Below, in pieces: positions 52,260-60,080 of a DNA stretch of 64,000 nt. Source of the DNA: Paraburkholderia sabiae (lineage in GTDB: Bacteria > Pseudomonadota > Gammaproteobacteria > Burkholderiales > Burkholderiaceae); the NCBI RefSeq assembly GCF_030412785.1, contig NZ_CP125296.1, forward strand, positions 496,001 through 560,000, in the 5' to 3' direction. The notes under the pieces were generated by a model, which was given only the letters and a program-made list of their open reading frames with translations, was not told where the DNA came from and ran no database searches. Every line of letters starts with the position of its first letter. The first letter of the stretch is position 1. A program made the translations under genes and the position numbers.

Positions 52260-53003
52260 ATGACTAATCGAATTGCTGTGGTAACGGGTGGCATGGGCGG
52301 TCTAGGCGAGGCCATCAGTATCCGGTTGCACGATGCCGGCTACCGCGTGATCGTGACGTGCTCGCCCGGCAACACGTGCAGCGACGACTGGCTTGCTTCG
52401 ATGGAAGCAGCGGGCCGCACGTTCCGTGCGTATCACGTCGACGTCGCCGACTACGACTCATGTCACGAATGCGTGGCGAAGATCACGGCCGAAATCGGCC
52501 CCATCGACATCCTTGTGAACAATGCGGGCATCACGCGCGACATGACGCTGCGCAAGCTCGACAAGGTGAACTGGGACGCCGTGATGCGCACGAATCTCGA
52601 TTCCATCTTCAACATGACGAAGCCCGTCTGCGAAATGATGGTGGAACGCGGCTGGGGACGTGTGATCAATATTTCTTCGGTGAATGGCTCGAAGGGATCG
52701 ATCGGACAGACCAACTATGCAGCGGCGAAAGCAGGCATGCACGGCTTCACGAAGTCGCTCGCGCTCGAAGTGGCGCGCAAAGGCGTGACCGTCAACACGA
52801 TTTCGCCCGGTTATCTCGCCACGAAAATGGTCACGGCGATTCCGCAAGACATCCTCGACACGAAGATCCTGCCGCAGATTCCCGCCGGTCGTCTTGGCAA
52901 GCCGGAAGAAGTGGCCGCACTCGTCGCATTCCTCTGTTCCGACGATGCGGGCTTCATCACGGGCGCGAACCTGGCCGTAAACGGCGGCCAGCACATGAAC
53001 TGA
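52260..53003 (+). CDS. phaB: acetoacetyl-CoA reductase
   Basis: A 247-residue short-chain dehydrogenase, the normal PhaB length. The cofactor loop is VTGGMGGLGEAISIRL, then NNAGITRD, the catalytic Ser in INISSVNGSKGSIGQ and Tyr-X3-Lys in TNYAAAKAG. SPGYLATKMV and AAKAGMHGFTKSLALE are PhaB hallmarks. It reduces acetoacetyl-CoA to (R)-3-hydroxybutyryl-CoA with NADPH. It is an accessory copy away from the phaCA operon, placed with stress proteins and phasin. Confidence 0.9.
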   Translation: MTNRIAVVTGGMGGLGEAISIRLHDAGYRVIVTCSPGNTCSDDWLASMEAAGRTFRAYHVDVADYDSCHECVAKITAEIGPIDILVNNAGITRDMTLRKLDKVNWDAVMRTNLDSIFNMTKPVCEMMVERGWGRVINISSVNGSKGSIGQTNYAAAKAGMHGFTKSLALEVARKGVTVNTISPGYLATKMVTAIPQDILDTKILPQIPAGRLGKPEEVAALVAFLCSDDAGFITGANLAVNGGQHMN

Positions 53004-53044
53004 TCTTGAACTGATCGTGTATCGACAATAACAAGGGCTCGCAC

Positions 53045-53266
53045 ATGTCCGTCCGGGAGACGGCGCCAGGGCCCGACAAGGAAGAAGTGGTGGAGACAAA
53101 ACAACAGCTTTATCAATGCCGGTGCACGAATCAGGTGGTCGTCGTGAACCGGACTTTCGGGCCGCGTACGCCTGCGGATCGCGATGCTGGCCGATACCGC
53201 GAACTGGTTTTCGAGCAGTGCATGCATGCGGGCAATTGTCCGAAGGCGGGCCAGTGTCCGCTCTGA
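53045..53266 (+). CDS. small cysteine-rich hypothetical protein
   Basis: A 73-residue protein. Cysteines are arranged CRC near residue 25 and C-X5-C-X5-C at the end (EQCMHAGNCPKAGQCPL), which suggests a metal or redox site. No family is recognised. It follows phaB by 41 bp and could be co-transcribed. The next small gene starts 45 bp later. Confidence 0.5.
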   Translation: MSVRETAPGPDKEEVVETKQQLYQCRCTNQVVVVNRTFGPRTPADRDAGRYRELVFEQCMHAGNCPKAGQCPL

Positions 53267-53311
53267 AAACCACACGCATCGCGGCAAGCGTAGTTGCTAC
53301 AGGGGATGGCA

Positions 53312-53470
53312 ATGAACGAAACATGGATTGGTGTGGCGCTTGGGGGATCCGTGCTGTTGATTGCGTTGCTGTCGGTGGTGCAGCACTACCGTCGCGAGCG
53401 GCTGCGCGCGGAGTTGCTGAAGAATCTCGATCACCATAGCTGGTGTCATTTTTCGCGCGCGCGACGTTGA
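53312..53470 (+). CDS. small single-helix membrane protein, 52 residues
   Basis: ATG 53312 has AGGGG six bases upstream and gives MNETWIGVALGGSVLLIALL, one membrane helix, then a basic tail QHYRRERLRAELLKNLDHHS ending in CHFSRARR. The frame is 53 codons including the stop. No family is recognised. It completes a short run phaB, Cys-rich protein, membrane protein. Confidence 0.5.
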   Translation: MNETWIGVALGGSVLLIALLSVVQHYRRERLRAELLKNLDHHSWCHFSRARR

Positions 53471-53491
53471 ACGTTCGATATCGCGGCTGTT

Positions 53492-54739
53492 TTATGCTGC
53501 CGCGATGCTGATCGTTCGCGCGACATCGACGACGGCAAGACGTATCGCGTCGATCAATGCGCGCGCAGCGGGAGACGGCGTGCCGGCTGCGCGCAGCGTC
53601 AGGCCGATATCGCGCCGCGTGTTGTGCAACTTCACGTCGAGCACGACCAGTTCGCCCGACTGACATTCATAGTGCAACTGCTGCGCGGACAATGCCGCGA
53701 GCATGTCCGTGCCGAGCAGCAAGCCGCGGATCACCGCGAAGTCGGCGGTTTCGACCGATGGCATCGGCGGCTTCAGTTTGACCCGTTTGAATTGCGCCTC
53801 GAACAGACCGCGCGCGGGCGCGTGGCTGCGCGGCACGATCCATTGCACGTCCTGCAGGTCGGTCATCGTCAGGCCGCGTTCGTTCGCGAGCGGATGCGTG
53901 CGACGTGCGAGCACGACCATATCTTCCGACATCAACCGCTCGTTCATCAGGCCGCTCGACGCATCGTTCTCGCGCAACGCGCCGAGAATGAAATCGATGT
54001 CGCCTGCACGCAAACCGGCAACCAGTGTTTCGTACGCGCTTTCATCGGTGATGATGCGCACGCCCGGATGCTTCGCGCTCATGCTCGCGATCGCTTTCGG
54101 CAGGATCAATGTGCGCCCGAGCGGCAGCGCGCCGACCGTCACTGCGCCCTGAATATAGCCGTGCAATGCAGCGATATCGTCGGGCACGTGACGCAGTTCG
54201 TTCAACGCGCGCCGCACGTGAAGCAGAAACGTTTCGCCTTCCGTTGTTAGCAGAATGCCGCGCGGACTGCGGTGAAAGAGCTGCAATCCCGAGCCGCTTT
54301 CGAGCACGCGGATCGCGGTGCTCACGGCTGGCTGGCTGATGCCGAACGCTTTCGCTGCGCTGGGCATATGCCGATGTCGCGCGAGCGCTGTGAACAATTG
54401 CAGACGACGCGTATTGAGTAGATACGCAGGCAATGAACCTTCCGCAGCAGGACGCCGGCGCGCCTGACGCGCGGCGCACCATTGCGCGAGTTCTTCGAGT
54501 TCGGCAAAGAGCCGCTCACAGCGATGCAGCACGGCGCGTCCGACGGGCGTCGGCAGCATGCCTGAAGGCTTGCGATCGAAGAGCGGTTCGCCGAGCGCCG
54601 CCTCGAGTTCCTGCACGGATCGCGTGACAGCCGATTGCGCGCGAAACAGCGCGGACGCCGCGCGCGTCGCGCTGCCCGTATCCGCGACGAGTTTGAAGGC
54701 GCGCAGCTGCGCGATGTTGAGAAGGTCTTTGCTGCTCAC
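53492..54739 (-). CDS. LysR-type regulator with two tandem HTH domains
   Basis: A 415-residue protein, about 100 longer than ordinary LysR proteins. Residues 8-67 form a first HTH (ATRAASALFRAQSAVTRSVQ...PLFDR) and residues 109-168 a second (MPSAAKAFGISQPAVSTAIR...LQLFHR). A normal effector domain follows from about 190. The two HTHs are clearly different from each other, so this is an old fusion rather than a recent duplication. It lies 49 bases downstream of the GntR gene on the same strand and may be co-transcribed. No adjacent catabolic target is evident. Confidence 0.85.
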   Translation of the reverse strand: MSSKDLLNIAQLRAFKLVADTGSATRAASALFRAQSAVTRSVQELEAALGEPLFDRKPSGMLPTPVGRAVLHRCERLFAELEELAQWCAARQARRRPAAEGSLPAYLLNTRRLQLFTALARHRHMPSAAKAFGISQPAVSTAIRVLESGSGLQLFHRSPRGILLTTEGETFLLHVRRALNELRHVPDDIAALHGYIQGAVTVGALPLGRTLILPKAIASMSAKHPGVRIITDESAYETLVAGLRAGDIDFILGALRENDASSGLMNERLMSEDMVVLARRTHPLANERGLTMTDLQDVQWIVPRSHAPARGLFEAQFKRVKLKPPMPSVETADFAVIRGLLLGTDMLAALSAQQLHYECQSGELVVLDVKLHNTRRDIGLTLRAAGTPSPAARALIDAIRLAVVDVARTISIAAA

Positions 54740-54788
54740 GGAAGTGCCCGTAGGGAAGTGCGGATTGCAGGAATCGACAGGGTCGCCG

Positions 54789-55490
54789 TCATGCCGCGCC
54801 TGCGATCAGATGCAGCGCGGGCAACGACAGATTGAGACTTTCCTTCGATATGTGCGTGTGTTCCTTCATCAGCGCTTCGACGCGGGCGCCTTCGCCATTG
54901 ACGAGTGCGCCGACGATCGCATGATGCTGGCGATGCGCGTACATGAGCATCGCGAACTGACGCTCACGCGCGGATTCGTCGAAGGCGATAGTAGACGGTG
55001 CGACGAACGGGATCTTGTCGTTGAGGCTCAACGCGGCGCTGACCGCTGCGTTCTGCGCGGCTTCGACGATGAGTGCATGGAAGCGGCCATTCATTTCCGC
55101 GTAACGCACGTCGTCGCCTTCCTTCAATGCGCCTGCGTTGAAGATGTCGTCGCCTTCGCGCAGGCATGCATTCAACTCAGCAGCCAGCGCAGCCGATACG
55201 CCGCTTTCCGCAACCATGCGTGCCGCGAGACCTTCGAGCACGCCGCGTACGTCGATCGCATTCAATACGTCGCGCACGCTGAAGCGTCGCACGACATAAC
55301 CACGCGCGCCCGATCGTTCGAGGAGCGCTTCGCCTGCCAGCACGCTCAATGCGTAGCGCAGCGGCGTGCGGGATACGCCGAGCCATTGCGCTAACTGTGC
55401 TTCGACGAGGCGCTGGCCGGGCGCGAGTTCACCCGACAGGATCTTCTCGCGGAGCGTCTGCACGATCGCTTGCTGTGTTGTCTCGTTCAT
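54789..55490 (-). CDS. GntR-family regulator, FCD subgroup
   Basis: A 233-residue protein. The winged HTH is LREKILSGELAPGQRLVEAQLAQWLGVSRTPLRYAL, followed by an FCD ligand domain (DVRGVLEGLAARMVAESG, AEMNGRFHALIVEAAQN, ayaHRQHHAIVGAL with the expected His ligands). Such regulators usually repress genes for organic acid or aromatic acid use. It is paired with the double-HTH LysR gene, and both lack neighbouring enzyme genes. Confidence 0.87.
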   Translation of the reverse strand: MNETTQQAIVQTLREKILSGELAPGQRLVEAQLAQWLGVSRTPLRYALSVLAGEALLERSGARGYVVRRFSVRDVLNAIDVRGVLEGLAARMVAESGVSAALAAELNACLREGDDIFNAGALKEGDDVRYAEMNGRFHALIVEAAQNAAVSAALSLNDKIPFVAPSTIAFDESARERQFAMLMYAHRQHHAIVGALVNGEGARVEALMKEHTHISKESLNLSLPALHLIAGAA

Positions 55491-56016
55491 ATGTTTCTAC
55501 TCTTTGGCTGCTCAGTATAGCGGCGCTTGCGTCGGCATCACAACGCTTCTATAGAGGGTTGCGACTTGCCTCGCTTGCCATCTGTTCTGTTTATCGGAAC
55601 ATGCGCTTGCGCGATCGTGAAGAGGCGCTTCGAACAGTGTTCCGGGATACCAAAGTGCTTGATCTGTCTGGGAACACAGACACGCGCGACGGGTTCACGT
55701 TCCCTCTAAAGCCCTGTCTTACCGAATCTGTCCGGCATTACATGTGGTTAACCCGCACTACCTGAAAAGCATCTCGCGTCTATATCGTTGTATCCCAAGA
55801 TAGCAGCAAGTCAAAGGATCAGGAACACAGGCGGTCGATCCGTTTGACGCGCGGGCGCTGCGCATCGAGAAGTGACGGAAGACATCGAAATGTTCTACGA
55901 CGACCACGCGAATAGCTGCTTCTTCGATTGCCGGACCGGGCGAATGCAGCGCATCACGCTCGAGCAAATAGAAGAATCCAAACAGCAGTAAAACCAGGAA
56001 GATGGAGGTCAGAAGA
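55491..56016. other. 526-bp gap between the GntR and porin genes
   Basis: No solid gene is seen. The porin promoter must lie here. A 39-codon frame at 55872-55991 is annotated separately as a possible microprotein. A minus-strand frame with a hydrophobic start (55758-56036) lacks a ribosome site and runs into the porin gene. Confidence 0.5.
55872..55991 (+). CDS. possible 39-residue microprotein
   Basis: A GTG-initiated frame encodes an acidic peptide containing MFYDDHANSCFFDCRTGRMQ followed by RITLEQIEESKQQ. The Cys-X3-Cys pair and the balanced composition look protein-like. There is no convincing ribosome site, and it ends 25 bases before the porin start, so it could be a leader peptide. 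Confidence is low. Confidence 0.25.
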   Translation: MTEDIEMFYDDHANSCFFDCRTGRMQRITLEQIEESKQQ

Positions 56017-57237
56017 ATGAAGAGGAGTACCAGCAAGGCAAAGGCAGTCGTGATCGGGGCCGCGCTCGTCGGCAGCGTTCCGGCATTCGCGCAAAGCAGC
56101 GTGACGCTGTACGGTATCGTCGATAACGGGCTGGCTTATCAAAGCAGCTCGACGTCGCTCGGTTCGACGAGCGGCGGGCACTCGGTCGTCAAGATGACGC
56201 CGGGCGTGTGGGCAGGCAGCCGTTTCGGCTTGAAGGGCGGAGAAGATCTCGGCGGCGGTACGAAGGCCATTTTCCAGCTCGAATCGGGCTTGAACTCGGG
56301 AACGGGCGCGGCACAGTACACCAATGCATTGTTCGGCCGCCTTGCGTATGTCGGCGTGACGAATGCCTCTTACGGTACGTTCACGGCGGGTCGTCAATAC
56401 GCTTCGTATTACCAGATGCTGTCGCCGTATAGCCCGACGACGTGGATCACGGGCTTCTATGGCGCACACCCTGGCGATATCGACGGCCTCGACACGATTT
56501 ACCGCGCGAACAATACACTCGAATACACGTCGCCGAAGATGTACGGCTTGACGGTGAGCGGCTCGTATTCGCTCGGCGGTGTGGCGGGCAGCGTGAATCA
56601 GGGCTCGACGTGGGCGACAGGGGTCCAGTACGCGATGGGTCCGATCGGTCTCGCAGTCGGTTTCTCGCGCATCAACAATTCGACGTCGGGCGGCGGTACG
56701 TGGGGCTCGGATTCGACCACGACGAACGGCGGCTCGCAGATCGGCGTATCTGCGCTGACGAACGGTTATCAGACCGCGCAGGCGCAACAGCGCTTTGCAG
56801 TGGGCGGCGGCTATACGTTCAATAGCGCGTGGGACATCACTGCAACGTACTCGAACGTCCAGTACATTCCCGGCATCAATTCGAAGTTCAGGGATACGGC
56901 GATCTTCAATACGGGCGGTGTCGTTCTGCACTGGAAGCCGGCTATCGTGTGGGACTTCGCGGCGGGCTACAGCTACACGCGTGCGACGCGCGCGAACGGC
57001 ATTACGGATAGCGCGTCGTATCAGCAGTTCAACCTCTCGCAGTATTACTCGCTGTCGAAGCGCACTGGCCTCTATGCGCTCGAAGCGTATCAGCGCGCGA
57101 ACGGCAAGACGCTCGGCACGAACGGTTCGAGTCAGATCATCGACGCGACCGCGAGCATCGGCGATGGCTTCAACTCGACGCCGGCTTCGTCGGCAAGTCA
57201 GTTCGCGTTCGGTCTGGGCATCATCCACCGCTTCTGA
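56017..57237 (+). CDS. outer-membrane porin (OmpC-like, burkholderial type)
   Basis: A 406-residue porin. A Sec signal ends at PAFAQSS, followed by the hallmark SSVTLYGIVDNGLAYQ. The beta-barrel blocks RFGLKGGEDLGGGTKAIFQLE, GRLAYVGVTNASYGTFTAGR and the C-terminal FGLGIIHRF, ending in Phe, are typical of the 16-strand burkholderial family. ATG 56017 has a GGAGG site. It provides general or weakly anion-selective diffusion across the outer membrane; specificity cannot be told from sequence. Confidence 0.92.
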   Translation: MKRSTSKAKAVVIGAALVGSVPAFAQSSVTLYGIVDNGLAYQSSSTSLGSTSGGHSVVKMTPGVWAGSRFGLKGGEDLGGGTKAIFQLESGLNSGTGAAQYTNALFGRLAYVGVTNASYGTFTAGRQYASYYQMLSPYSPTTWITGFYGAHPGDIDGLDTIYRANNTLEYTSPKMYGLTVSGSYSLGGVAGSVNQGSTWATGVQYAMGPIGLAVGFSRINNSTSGGGTWGSDSTTTNGGSQIGVSALTNGYQTAQAQQRFAVGGGYTFNSAWDITATYSNVQYIPGINSKFRDTAIFNTGGVVLHWKPAIVWDFAAGYSYTRATRANGITDSASYQQFNLSQYYSLSKRTGLYALEAYQRANGKTLGTNGSSQIIDATASIGDGFNSTPASSASQFAFGLGIIHRF

Positions 57238-57292
57238 CGTAACGCGTAACACGTAGCCTGTACGGACAAGCGAGAATTTCGCTGTGTGGTAG

Positions 57293-57314
57293 CGTAGCGG
57301 ATCCGTCCGCTACG
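57293..57314 (+). terminator. stem-loop between porin and surE
   Basis: CGTAGCGGA-TCCG-TCCGCTACG is a nine-bp perfect stem with a four-base loop, 55 bases after the porin stop and 13 bases before surE. There is no long T run. It may end the porin transcript or shape the surE leader. Confidence 0.5.
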
Positions 57315-57327
57315 TCTATCGCACATC

Positions 57328-58113
57328 ATGTCCACATCTTCCAGCAAAGTCCCGCGCGTTCTGTTGACCAACGACGACGGCATCGACGCACCCGGCCTCG
57401 CCGTACTCGAAGCCGTGGCCGCCGAACTCGCCGAAGAAGTGTGGGTCGTCGCACCGGAACACGATCAAAGCGGCACGTCCCATTCGATCAGCCTCCATTC
57501 GCCGTTGCGCGTGAGCCGCCAGGGCGAGCGACGTTTCGGCGTCGTGGGTACGCCGGGCGATTGCGTCGTGATGGCCGTGCGTCATCTGATGGTCGATGCA
57601 CCGCCGACGCTCGTGCTGTCCGGCATCAATCGCGGCGGCAACCTCGGTGTCGAGACGATGTTCTCCGGCACCGTCGGCGCAGCCATGACGGGGCTGCTGC
57701 TCGGCTTGCCGTCGATCGCGCTCAGTCAGACATTCCGCGACCGCGAGAACGTGCGGTGGGACACGGCGCGTGCGCTCGCGCCCGGCGTGATTCGTCAGCT
57801 GCTCGCGATCGAGCATGCAGCGCCCGTGTGCCTGAACGTGAATTTCCCCGATATCGATGCAGCGGCTGCAGGTCCGCTGACGCCGACGAAGCAGGGCGTC
57901 GGTCTGGTGCAGGGCATCGACGTGTTGCCGCATGTCGATCCGCGCGGGCTCGAATATCACTGGCTGCGATTCCAGCGCGGCCAGCGCGAAAATGCGCCCG
58001 ACAGCGAGACGGCCGTGGTGGCATCGGGGCGCGTGTCGGTGACGCCGCTTTACTTCGATCGCACGGACGAGGGTACTTTCGCGAAGCTCGCGGCGTCGTT
58101 GAGCAACGTGTAA
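57328..58113 (+). CDS. surE: 5'/3'-nucleotidase SurE
   Basis: A 261-residue SurE protein. The N-terminal VLLTNDDGIDAPGLAVL carries the metal-binding Asp-Asp pair, then APEHDQSGTSHSISLHSPLR and the Asn-bearing SGINRGGNLGVETMFSGTVG, all characteristic of the family. It removes phosphate from nucleoside monophosphates and short polyphosphates, usually in stationary phase or stress. This copy is not next to pcm, nlpD or rpoS, so it may be a second, accessory surE. Confidence 0.93.
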   Translation: MSTSSSKVPRVLLTNDDGIDAPGLAVLEAVAAELAEEVWVVAPEHDQSGTSHSISLHSPLRVSRQGERRFGVVGTPGDCVVMAVRHLMVDAPPTLVLSGINRGGNLGVETMFSGTVGAAMTGLLLGLPSIALSQTFRDRENVRWDTARALAPGVIRQLLAIEHAAPVCLNVNFPDIDAAAAGPLTPTKQGVGLVQGIDVLPHVDPRGLEYHWLRFQRGQRENAPDSETAVVASGRVSVTPLYFDRTDEGTFAKLAASLSNV

Positions 58114-58120
58114 CGATCAA

Positions 58121-58148
58121 CGTAGATCCTTTTGACCATCGATCTACG
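58121..58148 (+). terminator. inverted repeat after surE
   Basis: CGTAGATC (58121-58128) and GATCTACG (58141-58148) are perfect inverted copies around a 12-base loop, seven bases after the surE stop. There is no T run after the stem; some T residues lie in the loop. Confidence 0.45.
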
Positions 58149-58202
58149 CGGTGCGATCAGCTGGTAGCCGCTAGAATTGCGGCTTTAGCCCGGAATACGC
58201 CG

Positions 58203-59666
58203 ATGTCTTTTGCCTCGCTTGGCCTGATCGATCCCTTGCTGCGGAATCTGCAGGACCGCAATTACCAGACACCTACGCCGGTGCAGGCCAAGGCGATTCC
58301 TGTTGTGCTGAATGGCAAGGACGTCATGGCCGCGGCGCAGACGGGCACTGGAAAAACGGCGGGTTTTGCGTTGCCGCTGTTGCAACGGCTGGTGCAAAAC
58401 GGCCCGGCGGTGTCGAGCAACCGTGCGCGCGTTCTGGTCCTGGTGCCCACGCGTGAACTGGCCGAACAGGTGCTGCAAAGCTTTATCGAGTACGGCAAAG
58501 GCCTCGACTTGCGATTTTTGGCCGCTTACGGTGGTGTGAGTATCAACCCGCAGATGATGAAGTTGCGCAAAGGCGTGGATGTGCTCGTTGCCACGCCCGG
58601 CCGTTTGCTGGATCTCAACCGACAGAACGCAGTCCAGTTCGATCAGGTGCAAACGCTGGTGCTCGATGAAGCCGATCGCATGCTGGATCTCGGCTTTGCG
58701 CGCGAACTCAACGCTGTGTTTGCAGCCTTACCCGCCCGGCGGCAGACCCTGCTGTTCTCCGCCACGTTCACCGACGATATCCGCGCCATGGCGGCGGGCA
58801 TTCTGCGCGACCCGGTCAATATCAGCGTCAGCCCGCCCAACGCCACGGCCAGCAAGATCAGGCAGTGGGTGGTGCCGGTGGATAAAAGGAACAAGCCTGA
58901 GCTTTTCATGCACCTTGTTGCCGAGAACAACTGGGAGCACGCGCTGGTGTTCGTCAAAACCCGCAATGGAGTGGATTACCTGGCGGCGATGCTGGATGAG
59001 GCGGGCTATGCGGTCGACACCATCCACGGCGACAAACCGCAACCCGCGCGTCTGCGTGCACTGGAGCGCTTCAAGACGCGCGAAGTGCAAATGCTGGTAG
59101 CCACCGATGTGGCTGCGCGCGGGCTGGATATCGACGACCTGCCGCTGGTGATCAACGTGGATCTGCCGATCGTGGCGCAAGACTATGTGCACCGTATCGG
59201 CCGTACCGGACGTGCGGGTGCCAGCGGCGTGGCGGTGTCCCTCGTGTGCGCCGATGAAGCGCCGCAACTGGCTGCGATTGAAGCGTTGATTAGGCAGACG
59301 CTGCCCCGTGAAGAAGAGCCGGGTTTTGAAGCCGAACACCGCGTGCCGGAAACCAGCGCGACGGGCCAGATCATCAAGAAACCGAAAAAGCCGAAGAAGC
59401 CCAAGGTGCCGCAAGTTGCGCTGGGGGCCACGCAGACGCCCAGCAAAAAGCCACGTCCGCAAGGTGTCGAAAACAAGCGCAAGCCTGCGGCACAACGCGC
59501 TGTGGGCGCGGGTAAAGTTGCAAGCAGTACAAGCGGTACAGACTTCACTAGCGGCAGCCCGTTCAGCACGCAAAAGCCACGGAGCAAACCGGCCACCAAG
59601 CCAGCTGCGGGTTCACACAAACCGGCTGGCAAACCTGCTGGTGGTCGCGGCAAACGGCAACCCTGA
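58203..59666 (+). CDS. rhlE: DEAD-box RNA helicase, RhlE-like
   Basis: A 487-residue helicase. Motifs in order: Q-motif (NYQTPTPVQAKAIP), Walker A AQTGTGKTAGF, Ia PTRELAEQ, Ib TPGRLLDL, DEAD as LDEADRMLDLGF, SAT as FSATFTDDI, then VATDVAARGLDI and HRIGRTGRAG. The last 100 residues are a low-complexity basic tail rich in Lys-Pro (KKPKKPKKPK). It remodels RNA in ribosome assembly or mRNA decay. The codon mix (more AAA, TTT, GTG) is less extreme than that of its neighbours, which hints at a different origin. Confidence 0.9.
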   Translation: MSFASLGLIDPLLRNLQDRNYQTPTPVQAKAIPVVLNGKDVMAAAQTGTGKTAGFALPLLQRLVQNGPAVSSNRARVLVLVPTRELAEQVLQSFIEYGKGLDLRFLAAYGGVSINPQMMKLRKGVDVLVATPGRLLDLNRQNAVQFDQVQTLVLDEADRMLDLGFARELNAVFAALPARRQTLLFSATFTDDIRAMAAGILRDPVNISVSPPNATASKIRQWVVPVDKRNKPELFMHLVAENNWEHALVFVKTRNGVDYLAAMLDEAGYAVDTIHGDKPQPARLRALERFKTREVQMLVATDVAARGLDIDDLPLVINVDLPIVAQDYVHRIGRTGRAGASGVAVSLVCADEAPQLAAIEALIRQTLPREEEPGFEAEHRVPETSATGQIIKKPKKPKKPKVPQVALGATQTPSKKPRPQGVENKRKPAAQRAVGAGKVASSTSGTDFTSGSPFSTQKPRSKPATKPAAGSHKPAGKPAGGRGKRQP

Positions 59667-60080
59667 TCCGGAGTACGTGCCGGATCTGTTCTTCGGCGAT
59701 CGTGATCGCGAGCAACCGACGAACGGCCCGAAATCGGAAGACGGCCTATTCCGGCCGCTCTACGACGAGTACCGCAGCACTGCGCTCATCAGCCGTCTTC
59801 AGGAGGCCGAGCAGTTGCTCACAATCGCTCGGAAACAGGCAGGCAAGCGTGAATTCGCTGAGAGATACGCTTTGACCTCGCGGCAGCAAATCGAGAATGC
59901 CCGGGAATTTCTCGCGAACGATAAATCCAAGGCAGGAGAACGCGGACAACGTGACGGCAGAAAACGCCACCTTCTCGAGAACCCGAAAATTCACTTTCAT
60001 GGCTGCACCTCTCGTATGCCGCAAATTCGTCTGTATGGGTGATAGAGCGCTCATCGCCGGGCGTCGGCCGTTATGTGCCG
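59667..60080. other. 414-bp region with two opposing candidate short frames
   Basis: On the plus strand an open frame from a GTG near 59641 to 60042 has high G/C at third positions and reads as a helical protein (STALISRLQEAEQLLTIARK), but has no good start. On the minus strand a short gene with a good ribosome site is possible (next entry). Only one, or neither, may be real. Confidence 0.4.
59746..60000 (-). CDS. possible small membrane protein
   Basis: An 84-residue frame starting MKVNFRVLEKVAFSAVTLSA, with one hydrophobic stretch (VAFSAVTLSAFSCLGFIV). GAGAGGTG lies six bases before ATG 60000, the best start signal in this gap. It is downstream of the GlxA-type regulator gene on the same strand. 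Codon bias is weaker than in the opposing plus-strand frame, so confidence is low. Confidence 0.35.
   Translation of the reverse strand: MKVNFRVLEKVAFSAVTLSAFSCLGFIVREKFPGILDLLPRGQSVSLSEFTLACLFPSDCEQLLGLLKTADERSAAVLVVERPE

Noticed and set aside
55758..56036. 92-codon minus-strand frame with a hydrophobic start
   Set aside because: It has no ribosome site, overlaps the porin start, and the rest of the frame is not protein-like.
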